The notes under the pieces were generated by a model. It had not been told where the DNA came from. It saw only the letters and a program-made list of their open reading frames with translations, and made no database searches. Shown piece after piece: positions 15,843-23,497 of a stretch of 52,238 bases of DNA (positions within the stretch are counted from its first letter, which is position 1; every line of letters begins with the position of its first letter). Both the position numbers and the translations under genes were made by a program. Source of the DNA: an uncultured Dialister sp. (lineage in GTDB: Bacteria; Bacillota; Negativicutes; Veillonellales; Dialisteraceae); contig UQRR01000003.1 in NCBI GenBank assembly GCA_900543455.1, forward strand, positions 1-52,238. The letters run 5' to 3'.

Positions 15843-17165
15843 TCACTCATCTTCTACGGTGAAGTATGCTTCGAAGCGTACTTTACCATCCTCCTGTGTG
15901 AAATTTTTATAGGCGTGGTGGGTGTCTAAGAAGCGGGCGATGGAGACCATGCCGAAGCCATGGCCTTCCTTGTCTGCTTTGGGGTAGCCATTCTCATCAA
16001 AGCGGATGGGTGCGTCGTATTGGTTCACGATGGAGAGAGCGATCTGATTTCCCTTCATAAGGAGCGTGAGGTCGACGGTCCGTTTCTCTTTGGGCATGGT
16101 GGCAGAGGCCTGGATGGCATTCTCGAGCAGGTTCGCAAGTACATAGGCGAGCGGGCTTTCGATGGAGGGAAGGCTCTGCGGGAAGGAAATCTTGTGGCTG
16201 GTGCGGACGGAGAGTTCTTTCGCTTTTTCGAAATAGATAGAGATGATGGCGTTGATGATCGGATTCAGGCAGTAGGGATGGGTGGCGGTGCGCTCCAGGT
16301 CTTCGTGGCTGCTTTCCAGAAGTGCGAGGGCATCTTCCGTCTGCCCGCGCTGCAGGAGTCCGTGGAGCGCTAGGATCCGGTGACGCAGGTCGTGTCGGAA
16401 GATGGACATTTCTTTCCCGTTATCCTGCAGGAGCTGGGCATAGGACTGGAGGAAGGAAATGGATTTCTCCATCAGGTGGTTTGCGCTTTGGATATTCGTT
16501 ATATTTTCAAAGTCTTTCTTTTCCCGAATGAGGTAGCGGTCAAAGGCGATGAAGAAAACGGTGAGGATGAGCCAGACAAAGAGTTTATCAGGAGACCAGA
16601 GCTTGCCCAAGAGGCTGGTCGGCATAGCGGCGGTGACAAGGAGCATCGGGATGATTGCTATGTAGTAGGAGTAGGATTTTTCATTCATGAAACGTTTCGA
16701 GGGCAGCATGGGAGAAAAGACGCAGTAGGCACCGGGAAGCGTCAATGCAAAGAAGATGTCATAGATGAAAAGATGCTCGATCAGGAGATTCTCTGTGGGT
16801 ATATCCGAGAATCCAAGGAGTATACAGATGCCCGATATGCCGTGGAGAGCAAACATGTAGATGCCCTGCATGCCGAGGATGAAGATCTGCGCGGCTCTAG
16901 CGGTGGGAAAGATGAAAAGCATCGAGAGAAAGAAGGGAATCCAGCCGAGCGCCAGACAGCACTTGTAGGTGAAGACGTTGAGACCGAGCTGGTCTACGAG
17001 GAGGGCCATCCAGCTCATATTGATGAGCTGGATGAGACAGTTCACGCGAAAAAGGCGGCGTTTCGTCTTGTCATCCATGATGCCCGCAAAGGGCATATAG
17101 CGTACATAGGCCCCGCCCGCCTGAAGGATGGCGATGGCAAAGACCAGAAGAAGGATGTCGATCAT
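15843..17165 (-). CDS. AgrC/LytS-like sensor histidine kinase (GHKL)
   Basis: This 440-aa membrane kinase has an N-terminal half of 6-7 hydrophobic segments (residues 1-230) that forms the sensor. A dimerisation/phosphoacceptor segment with IFRHDLRHRILALHG (H-box) follows, then a GHKL ATPase with LANLLENAIQAS (N-box) and GHGFGMVSI (G-box). It should phosphorylate the LytTR regulator encoded upstream in the same direction. ATG at 17165 is chosen because AAGGAG lies 7 bp before it; the longer open frame upstream is translated repeat sequence. The gene's stop lies within a heptamer array. Peptide sensing is typical of the family, but no signal-peptide gene is seen here. Confidence 0.87.
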   Translation of the reverse strand: MIDILLLVFAIAILQAGGAYVRYMPFAGIMDDKTKRRLFRVNCLIQLINMSWMALLVDQLGLNVFTYKCCLALGWIPFFLSMLFIFPTARAAQIFILGMQGIYMFALHGISGICILLGFSDIPTENLLIEHLFIYDIFFALTLPGAYCVFSPMLPSKRFMNEKSYSYYIAIIPMLLVTAAMPTSLLGKLWSPDKLFVWLILTVFFIAFDRYLIREKKDFENITNIQSANHLMEKSISFLQSYAQLLQDNGKEMSIFRHDLRHRILALHGLLQRGQTEDALALLESSHEDLERTATHPYCLNPIINAIISIYFEKAKELSVRTSHKISFPQSLPSIESPLAYVLANLLENAIQASATMPKEKRTVDLTLLMKGNQIALSIVNQYDAPIRFDENGYPKADKEGHGFGMVSIARFLDTHHAYKNFTQEDGKVRFEAYFTVEDE

Positions 17166-17179
17166 GGGTTTGCTCCTTA

Positions 17180-17574
17180 TGAAATGAGTGCCCGAGTCCG
17201 AGGGGCGTGCTGCCTCTTGATTGCGATGGAAAGCCTCGCTCGAATGAGGAATGAGGAATGAGGAATTAGGAATGGTGGTGCGGCGCATAAAAATCAGAAG
17301 CGCCGCGGAGTTTTGATAGCGCTTTGCGCGCATCGTCATTTCGAGCGTAGTCGAGAAATCTTTATTGCAGAACGCTCATCGCCTGATGTGAGGCAGCACC
17401 AGGACATCGTTTTCCCTCGGCGCATACACACTGATTCCCGCAGTGCAGTAAAGATCCCTCGGCTGCGCTCGGGATGACAGGGGGACGGGTGTTTCCCAGT
17501 CCCCAGTCACTAGTCACTCGGCACCCCTAATCCCTAATCCCTAATCCCTAGCCACCAGCCACTAGTCACTAGCT
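17180..17574. repeat. Repeat mosaic between response regulator and histidine kinase
   Basis: The block holds GAATGAGGAATTAGG repeats, a GCGGCGC palindrome (17278-17308), an inverted-end element (17332-17479) and a heptamer array (17498-17574) that abuts the regulator's TAG stop. It separates the two halves of a two-component system. Confidence 0.85.
17332..17479 (+). mobile_element. MITE-like element with inverted ATCGTCAT ends, copy 3
   Basis: This 148-bp unit is nearly identical to 14518-14667. The core differs at a handful of positions. Confidence 0.65.
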
Positions 17575-18309
17575 CTATCTTGACAGCAGAAACTGCATGT
17601 ACTGCTGCTTGACTTCTTTCTTTTTCCGGCGGCTGATGGGGAGGGAGTGATTTCCTTTCATCAGGAATGTATCTTCCTTCATGGCGGTGACGGCATTCAT
17701 ATTGAGGATGAGGCGATGGTAGGACTCGAGGAAGCGCTCATCGCTAAGGAGAATGTCTGCCAGCTCCTGATAGCTGTTCTGCGAGGCGAGGGCGCGGTCT
17801 TCGAGGTGGAGGACGGCGCCGCGGCTGCCATGGCAGTCCATGTAGAGGATGTGGCTGTAGGGGACGGAGAGGCATTCGCCACCGGCGAGCTTTACGGTGA
17901 GCGTCTTTGCCGCGAGTGCATCCTCTGGGAGGAGACGCGTCAAAAGGGCTTCGAGCTGCGGCGCATTTTCAAGGAGCGGCTTTAGCACGTAGCCGGAGGC
18001 GAAGACGTTGTAGCTTTCGAGCGCGTGGTCGCGGCTGGTGGTGAGGAAGATGATCCATGCGTCCTCATCGACGGCGCGGACCTCTTCGGCGACCTGCATG
18101 CCTGTCATGCGAGGCATGTAGATGTCAAGGAGGATGAGGTCGTAGTCTCCTTTCTCAAAATCTTCCAGAAAGGATGGCCCGCTGGTGTAGGCCGTGATGG
18201 TGTAGTCGATGGGTATTTTTCCGGCGCGTTTCTTAAAATAATGCGAGAGGCATATCCTGATTTCTTTGAGGTCGGCCGGATTGTCGTCGACCGTTGCGAT
18301 GCGTAACAT
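17575..18309 (-). CDS. LytTR-family response regulator
   Basis: This 244-aa protein has an N-terminal receiver domain (residues 1-125) with TVDDN acidic pair, phosphoacceptor Asp in LLDIYMPRMTG, and the Thr and Lys positions in FLTTSRDH and GYVLKPL. The C-terminal LytTR DNA-binding domain (about 145-244) has the SHILYMDCHGSRGAVLH and FLESYHRLILNMNAV strings. It controls transcription from imperfect direct repeats when phosphorylated by the downstream GHKL kinase. ATG at 18309 is preceded by AAGGAAGGGGG; the extra upstream open frame has no family similarity. Confidence 0.9.
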   Translation of the reverse strand: MLRIATVDDNPADLKEIRICLSHYFKKRAGKIPIDYTITAYTSGPSFLEDFEKGDYDLILLDIYMPRMTGMQVAEEVRAVDEDAWIIFLTTSRDHALESYNVFASGYVLKPLLENAPQLEALLTRLLPEDALAAKTLTVKLAGGECLSVPYSHILYMDCHGSRGAVLHLEDRALASQNSYQELADILLSDERFLESYHRLILNMNAVTAMKEDTFLMKGNHSLPISRRKKKEVKQQYMQFLLSR

Positions 18310-18359
18310 AAAAAGATCCCCCTTCCTTTTAGTTATATCTATTATAAAGGAAAGGGGGG

Positions 18360-18785
18360 GATGTGTGAATGGAAAATGAGGAATGAAGGTGGCGGCTTCG
18401 CTGCAAGTATATATAGGGTGATGCTCGAAAGTAGTATTCAAGTCACCAGTCACCAGTCACTCGGACCCCTAATCCCTGGCCATGCATCCCTGCTTTCAAA
18501 CTTCAGGGTTCAGGGTTAGCCCTTAGGGCGTGCTGCCCTTTGATTGTGGATGAAAGCTTTGCTCTCGAGTTAGGAGTTAGGAGTGAGGAGTGGTGGTGCG
18601 GCGCATAAAAATCAGAAGCGCCGCAGAGTATAAATAGGGCGATGCCCGAAGGTTGCATTTTAGTCACCAGTTACTTTGCACCCCTAATCCCTAGATACTA
18701 ATCCCCAGCTACCAGTCACGAGTCACTAGTCACTCCAGGCTCCTAATCCCTAGCTACTAGTCCCCAGTCCCTCATTCTACTCAGG
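18360..18785. repeat. Repeat mosaic between regulator gene and metQ
   Basis: Two rounds of the same block order: GAATGAGGAATGAAGG, 'GGCGGCTTCGCTGC', 'GGGTGATGCTCG', then heptamers (18437-18482); and again 'GATTGTGGATGAAAGC', GAGTTAGGAGTGAGG, GCGGCGC palindrome (18598-18625), heptamers (18663-18778). No gene is seen. Confidence 0.8.
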
Positions 18786-18842
18786 TGCAAAAAGGCCCGT
18801 CGGGGCATTTCCATTTTCTGGAAGATGGTCCAACGGGCCTTT
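18786..18842 (-). terminator. metQ terminator
   Basis: Read on the minus strand, AGGCCCGTTGG pairs with CCGACGGGCCT across an internal region, followed by TTTTTG. Confidence 0.75.
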
Positions 18843-18866
18843 CGTGATGGCAGTCAACTCCTGCTA

Positions 18867-19694
18867 TCAGAATGCCGGAACGAGGCCGTCGCTGAAGTTG
18901 TCATTGATGTATTTCTTGACATCTTCGCTCTGGAAAATCTTGACGAATTTCTGGTAGGTCGGGTTATCCTTGTCCTGTTCGCGGGCTGCGATGATATTGA
19001 CATAAGGAGAGGTGTTGTCTTCGGTGGCGAGGGCGGTCTTGGTGTCGAGGCTGGCAGCCTTTGCGTAGCCGGCATTGATGACAGAGATCGCTACGTCATC
19101 CAAAGAACGCGGGAGCTGCGGTGCTTCGAGTTCGAGGATTTCGAGGTGCTTCGGGTTGTCGACGATATCACCGACGACTGCCTTGGTCGGGTCGATGCCT
19201 TCCTTCAGCTTGAGGAGGCCTTTCTTGTCGAGGAGAAGCAGGGCGCGGCCGCCGTTGGACGGATCGTTCGGGATGGAAACTTTCGCACCGTCCGGCACGT
19301 CTTTCAGGTCGGTGACTTTGTTGGAGTAGATGCGCAGCGGAGCGAGGTAGGTGTTGCCGATGGAAATAAGTTTCGTGCCGTTCTTTTCATTGTAGGCTTC
19401 GAGGTACGGGCCATGCTGGTAGGAGTTCAGGTCGATGTCGCCGGATGCGAGCGCGGAGTCCGGGGTGACGTAGTCACCGAAGGTCTTGAGGTTGACCTTG
19501 AGGCCTTCCTTTTCCGCTTTCTTTGCGACGAAGTCCATGACCTGTTCGGAATAGCCGGAAGTGATGCCGACGGTGATTTCTTTCTTTTCCGCCGGTGCTT
19601 TGGATTCTTTCTTCTGATCGCCGCAGCCTGCGATGGCGCCAGCGGCTACGAGAGCGGCGAGGGACAGTGCGATTGCTTTTGTGAATTTCATCAT
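18867..19694 (-). CDS. metQ: MetQ/NlpA-family methionine-binding lipoprotein
   Basis: This 275-aa lipoprotein has a signal peptide ending in lipobox AIAGC (acylated Cys about 24). Family strings include VGITSGYSEQVMDFVAKKAEKEGL, GDIDLNSYQHGPYLEAYNEKNG and VSIPNDPSNGGRALLLL. MetQ delivers D/L-methionine to the MetNI ABC transporter. Its own T-box with an ATG specifier (minus strand, 19731-19994) supports methionine as ligand and predicts induction when tRNA-Met is uncharged. No metN or metI gene is nearby, so the permease and ATPase must lie elsewhere. GGAGGAAA is the ribosome-binding site. Confidence 0.92.
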   Translation of the reverse strand: MMKFTKAIALSLAALVAAGAIAGCGDQKKESKAPAEKKEITVGITSGYSEQVMDFVAKKAEKEGLKVNLKTFGDYVTPDSALASGDIDLNSYQHGPYLEAYNEKNGTKLISIGNTYLAPLRIYSNKVTDLKDVPDGAKVSIPNDPSNGGRALLLLDKKGLLKLKEGIDPTKAVVGDIVDNPKHLEILELEAPQLPRSLDDVAISVINAGYAKAASLDTKTALATEDNTSPYVNIIAAREQDKDNPTYQKFVKIFQSEDVKKYINDNFSDGLVPAF

Positions 19695-19730
19695 GTTTTC
19701 CTCCTTGGTAGGAAATGCGGGGCAATAAAA

Positions 19731-19994
19731 AAATCCCGCTCCCTGAAAGGGACGAGATACTTCGTGTTACCACCCAATTTTATGTCCGAATCACTTCGAG
19801 ACACCTTATGAGGTACGACGGCCGTGGCCTTGATACCTTGTCTCTATATCGGGAGATCCCGGGCTGCTTCATCATTCAGCATGCCAGGCTCAGAGGCCAT
19901 CTTCCATGGATTCGTCTGCGCTCCTTCTCACCGGCCGGAGCTCTCTTTGCCAGCGTCCTTCATGTACTCTTCTCTTCACTGCCTTTATGAAGTT
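19731..19994 (-). promoter_or_regulatory. T-box leader (methionine) of metQ
   Basis: On the minus strand, the conserved T-box GGGTGGTAACACG (complement of 19763-19775) precedes a terminator with stem ATCTCG..CCC/GGG..CGGGAT and a run of seven T (19731-19760). Stem I shows AGAGAAGAGTAC and GCCGGTGAGAAGG motifs. A candidate specifier ATG lies within GAAGATGGCC (complement of 19898-19900). The same GGAAGATGGCCTCTGAGCC string occurs in the metA leader, supporting tRNA-Met recognition. Confidence 0.9.
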
Positions 19995-20000
19995 GAAACT

Positions 20001-20029
20001 ACTATACACTTTCGGGAATGGGAAGTCAA
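20001..20029 (-). promoter_or_regulatory. Promoter of the metQ T-box transcript
   Basis: Minus strand TTGACT (20029-20024), 17 bp, TATAGT (20006-20001). Confidence 0.75.
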
Positions 20030-20040
20030 GAGGGAAATTT

Positions 20041-20530
20041 GTAATGGGTTCAGGGGTTCAGGTTGGCGGGTTCAGGGTTGAAAGCTTCGCTTGAATGAGA
20101 AATTAGAAATGAGAAATGCGAAATGGTGGTGCGGCGCATAAAATAATGAAGCGCCGCGGAATTTTGATAGTGCTTCGCGCTATCGTCATCCCGAGCGTAG
20201 CCGAGGGATCTTTCTTGCGCTGCGGTCAGTATCACATAAGCATCGGTACGGAAACGACGCCTTGGTGCTACGTATTTCTGCTTTCACACATCTTTCGTTT
20301 AGCGGTAAGCAAGAAAGATTTCTCGCTTCGCTCGAAATGACGATACGAGAGTCTGATGTCTCCTAGTCTCCTAGTCACAAGTCACTAGTCACTCCTAATC
20401 CCCAATCCCTAATCCCTAGCTACCAGTCACTAGTCACCAGTCACTCATTTCTAATTTCTTATTCAAGCGAGGTTTTCATTCGTGGTCAAGGCGCAGCACA
20501 CCCCCACGGGCTAGCCCCATTTCCCTTTTC
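20041..20530. repeat. Repeat mosaic between metQ leader and amt leader
   Basis: GGTTCAGG heptamers, GAGAAATTAGAAAT repeats, GCGGCGC palindrome (20129-20160), inverted-end element (20182-20344), heptamers (20360-20450) and the 'TTTCATTCGTGGTCAAGG' block. No gene is seen. Confidence 0.8.
20182..20344. mobile_element. Inverted-end element, variant core
   Basis: This 163-bp unit has ATCGTCATCCCGAGCGTAG and CTTCGCTCGAAATGACGAT ends. It matches the length of the unit at 5132-5294. Confidence 0.5.
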
Positions 20531-20554
20531 TGACAACTTTTCCCATTTTCCCCC

Positions 20555-20583
20555 TTGACGGCGGCGGCTCTTAGCGTTATCAT
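20555..20583 (+). promoter_or_regulatory. Promoter of the amt-PII gene
   Basis: TTGACG (20555-20560), 17 bp, TATCAT (20578-20583). No clear -24/-12 sigma-54 motif is seen. Confidence 0.7.
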
Positions 20584-20589
20584 ATCTGC

Positions 20590-20695
20590 ATATTCAGCAA
20601 TGAATGACAAGTACACAGAGGACAAAGAGGTCTTGATGCATGGGCATCGAGGCTTTTTCTTTTGGACAATGAAGCCCGGACATAGGTCCGGGCTT
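20590..20695 (+). promoter_or_regulatory. Attenuator-like leader of the amt-PII gene
   Basis: An intrinsic terminator GTCTTGATGC (20630-20639) / GCATCGAGGC (20644-20653) runs into TTTTTCTTTT. An upstream hairpin AGGAC (20619-20623) / GTCTT (20630-20634) with hexaloop AAAGAG shares the GTCTT strand with the terminator, so the two are mutually exclusive. A first small hairpin ATTCA-GCAA-TGAAT starts at 20592. A second strong hairpin AAGCCCGGAC (20672-20681) / GTCCGGGCTT (20686-20695) follows before the gene. Confidence 0.6.
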
Positions 20696-20746
20696 TCTCT
20701 ATGTACGGGAAAACTCTTATTTCTTTTTTAGAAGGGTGTGGTAAAA

Positions 20747-22561
20747 ATGAGAAAAATTTTAGCCAAATGGCCGCTCCTGGCGGCGGCCTTGTGCACGCCG
20801 ACCATGATCATGGCGGCGGATGCGGAGGGAAAGTACTCCTCTGCGGATACGACCTGGACACTGCTGGGGGCTATCCTGGTATTCTTCATGCAGCCGGGAT
20901 TTGCGATGGTGGAGACTGGGCTCACGAGAGCAAAGAATGCAGGCAACATCGTCATGAAGAATTTCATGGACTTTGCGCTGGGCACCATCGTTTTCTGGAT
21001 CCTGGGCTTCGGGCTCATGTTCGGCACCGATATCGGCGGTATCATCGGTACGCCGGATCTCTTCGTCACTCACTATGATACGGGCGATGCAGGCTATCCT
21101 CCGCTGGTCTACCTCTTCTTCCAGACCGTCTTCTGTGCGACCTCTGCGACGATCGTCTCCGGCGCGATGGCAGAACGCACGAAATTCTCCTCTTACTGCA
21201 TTTATTCCGTGGTCATTTCTCTCCTGATCTATCCGATCTCCGGTCACTGGATCTGGGGCGGCGGCTGGCTCTCCGAGCTTGGCTTCCATGACTTCGCCGG
21301 TTCCACCTGTGTACACATGGTCGGCGGCGTCTGCGCTCTGGTCGGTGCCTCTCTGCTTGGACCGAGAATTGGCAAGTACAATAAGGATGGCAGCGTCAAT
21401 GCGATCCCCGGTCATTCCATCACGCTTGCCTGCCTCGGCATGTTCATCCTGTGGATGGGCTGGTTCGGTTTCAATGGCGGCTCCACCGTTTCCATGACCG
21501 GGGATGATACGATCCTCTCCGTCGGCAGCATCATGGTCACCACGAACATGGCGGCTGCTGCCGGTGCTGTCACCACTATGCTTCTCACCTGGGTGAAATA
21601 CGGCAAGCCGGATGTCTCCATGACACTGAACGGCGGCCTCGCTGGTCTTGTAGCCATCACCGCAGGCACGGATGTCGTTTCTGTCGCCGGCTCCTTCTGG
21701 ATCGGCCTCATCGCTGGTATCGCGATCGTCTATGCGGTCGAATTCGTCGATCAGAAGATGAAGATCGATGATCCGGTCGGCGCCATCTCCGCTCACGGCG
21801 TATGCGGTGCGCTCGGGACCATCCTGACTGGTCTCTTCTCTGTCAAAGACGGCCTCCTCTACACAGGAAATCCGCATTTCCTCATGATTCAGGTCCTCGG
21901 CGTCGTTGTGGTAGCTGTTTATGTATTCATTGCGATTAACATTGTATTCCGCATCATCAAAGCCACGAATGGTCTGCGCGTCACTCGTGAAGAAGAAATC
22001 AATGGCCTTGACTTCGAAGAACACGGCCTCGTCTCTGCCTATGCAGACTTCATGATGGCACCGGACACCACGGTCGAAGCACTGGAAGCAGGCAAGGCGC
22101 CGAAAGATGCTGTCGAAGTTCCTCTCACAGAAGAAAAGAAAGCGGAAGCAGAAAAGATCGTGCCGAAAGAACTGCCGGCCGATGGACACCGCCTCTACTG
22201 CGTCACCATTATTACTTCGGATAAGCGTTTCGAGATCCTGAAGGCTGCCATGGAAGCTATCGGCATCACAGGCATGACCGTCACGAAAGCGCTGGGTTAC
22301 GGCCTTGAAAAAGGACAGACTCAGATGTACCGCGGTGCTGCCGTCTCGGCAAAGCTTCTGCCGAAGGTCCGCATCGACATCGTGGTATCCAAGATCTCTC
22401 CCCGCACCATCATCGAGGTAGCGAAGAAGGCCCTCTACACCGGCAAGTATGGCGATGGCAAGGTCTTCGTCTCCACCATCGACAATGCGGTGAAGATCCG
22501 CACGGGCGAAGAAGGATACGATGCTCTGCAGGACTATCCCATCGAAGAAGAAAAGAAATAA
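20747..22561 (+). CDS. Ammonium transporter fused to a C-terminal PII (GlnK-like) domain
   Basis: This 604-aa fusion has a cleavable signal-like N-terminus (about 1-25), then an 11-TM Amt domain (about 35-430) with LGAILVFFMQPGFAMVETGL, the ammonium-pore strings DFAGSTCVHMVGG and HSITLACLGMFILWMGWFGFNGG, and DDPVGAISAHGVCG. After a charged linker, residues about 480-590 are a PII domain with VTKALGYGLEKGQTQMYRG, LLPKVRIDIVV and ALYTGKYGDGKVFV. The site of uridylylation (Tyr51 in GlnB, RGAEY) is RGAAV here. PII normally blocks Amt through its T-loop, so tethering would give built-in ATP/ADP/2-oxoglutarate gating. ATG 20747 is chosen over GTG 20738, which lies on the Shine-Dalgarno. Confidence 0.93.
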   Translation: MRKILAKWPLLAAALCTPTMIMAADAEGKYSSADTTWTLLGAILVFFMQPGFAMVETGLTRAKNAGNIVMKNFMDFALGTIVFWILGFGLMFGTDIGGIIGTPDLFVTHYDTGDAGYPPLVYLFFQTVFCATSATIVSGAMAERTKFSSYCIYSVVISLLIYPISGHWIWGGGWLSELGFHDFAGSTCVHMVGGVCALVGASLLGPRIGKYNKDGSVNAIPGHSITLACLGMFILWMGWFGFNGGSTVSMTGDDTILSVGSIMVTTNMAAAAGAVTTMLLTWVKYGKPDVSMTLNGGLAGLVAITAGTDVVSVAGSFWIGLIAGIAIVYAVEFVDQKMKIDDPVGAISAHGVCGALGTILTGLFSVKDGLLYTGNPHFLMIQVLGVVVVAVYVFIAINIVFRIIKATNGLRVTREEEINGLDFEEHGLVSAYADFMMAPDTTVEALEAGKAPKDAVEVPLTEEKKAEAEKIVPKELPADGHRLYCVTIITSDKRFEILKAAMEAIGITGMTVTKALGYGLEKGQTQMYRGAAVSAKLLPKVRIDIVVSKISPRTIIEVAKKALYTGKYGDGKVFVSTIDNAVKIRTGEEGYDALQDYPIEEEKK

Positions 22562-22579
22562 GAAATAGATATGCCAAAA

Positions 22580-22607
22580 GAGCAGCGGCTTGTCCGCTGC
22601 TCTTTTT
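22580..22607 (+). terminator. amt-PII terminator
   Basis: AGCAGCGG (22581-22588) / CCGCTGCT (22594-22601) followed by CTTTTTGG. Confidence 0.88.
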
Positions 22608-23060
22608 GGGCTTGGGGTTAGCCCGTGGGGCGGGACGCCCCTGGATTGCGTGTGAAAGCCGCGTTTGAATGAGGAATTAGGAATGAGGAATTAGGAATGA
22701 AGGTGGCGGCTTCGCCGCAAGTATATATAGGGCGATGCTCGAAAGTAGTATTCAAGTCACTAGTCACAAGTCACCAGTCACTTTGTGCCCCTAATCCCTA
22801 ATCCCTAATCCCTAGCCACTAATCCTCATCCCTGCTTTCAAACTTAGCCTATGGGACGTGCCGTTCTTTGATTGCGTGCGAAAGAGGTTCAGAGGGTTCA
22901 ACAGGTTCAGAGGGTAGGGCGGGGGTGGTGCGGCGCATAAAAATATGGAGGTGCCGCGGGGGTTTGAAACTAGCGGTTTTCTCGTATCGCAAACCTAATC
23001 CCTAGCCACTAGCTACTAGCCACTAGCCACTAGTCACCAGTCACCAGCCACCCGTCACGC
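22608..23060. repeat. Repeat mosaic downstream of amt-PII
   Basis: It contains 'TTGGGGTTAGCCC', 'GGATTGCGTGTGAAAGCC', GAGGAATTAGGAAT repeats, heptamers (22755-22835, including CTAATCC x3), a GCGGCGC palindrome (22929-22960), and CTAGCCACTAG heptamers (22995-23055). No gene is seen. Confidence 0.8.
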
Positions 23061-23206
23061 CTCCCCCGATATCCACAGAGCGCGGACAGGGGGTGCTCCT
23101 TTGTCTCTCGCTCATTCGTTATATTTCTCTTGATTTCTCATTTTTTTACAGGAGGGAACTTCCTCTTGACGAATGTTTTACAAAAAAATGGAACGGCGCG
23201 CCGGGG

Positions 23207-23451
23207 TGTGAATAGGCTATTCACAGAATCCACAGTTGTGAACAAGAGTATGGGGACGCGCGAGAACGATGAAATCTTGCGGTTTCAGAGATGCCGACGG
23301 ATGCTGATTTCACTTATTCACAGATATTCACAATTTCCTGTGTATATCTAAGGTGTACAAGTGTGGGGGTTGGCTCACTGTCGAAACTATGAACAGGTGA
23401 CTTTTCACAATTCACAATTTTGTGAATAACTGTGAACAACTCTGTGGATAA
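23207..23451. other. Dense DnaA-box cluster (oriC-like or DnaA-titrating region)
   Basis: Within 245 bp there are three perfect TTATNCACA boxes: 23314-23322 (+), 23421-23429 (-) and 23443-23451 (-, TTATCCACA on the minus strand). Five further sites differ by one base: 23207-23215, 23217-23225, 23237-23245, 23324-23332 and 23431-23439. The first two form a perfect 19-bp palindrome TGTGAATAGGCTATTCACA. The region is repeat-free and non-coding, with AT-rich stretches at 23120-23190 and 23450-23460. No dnaA or dnaN gene is in the window. Confidence 0.75.
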
Positions 23452-23453
23452 AT

Positions 23454-23490
23454 AAAAAACGATCCCGTGTGGATGCATCGCACAGGATCG
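23454..23490 (-). terminator. Terminator of the LMW phosphatase gene
   Basis: On the minus strand, CGATCCTGTGCG pairs with CACACGGGATCG (two wobbles) and is followed by TTTTTT. Confidence 0.8.
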
Positions 23491-23497
23491 CTAACCG

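Noticed and set aside
17166..17339. N-terminal extension of the histidine kinase frame
   Set aside because: The added residues are translated GAATGAGGAATTAGG and palindrome repeats; the start at 17165 has a proper Shine-Dalgarno.
22790..22830. Telomere-like CCCTAAT repeats
   Set aside because: CTAATCC units look like eukaryotic telomere repeats but are short, degenerate, internal and part of the heptamer family.
23130..23351. 73-aa open frame in the DnaA-box region
   Set aside because: It runs through the DnaA boxes, lacks a convincing ribosome-binding site context for a conserved protein and has no recognisable motif.
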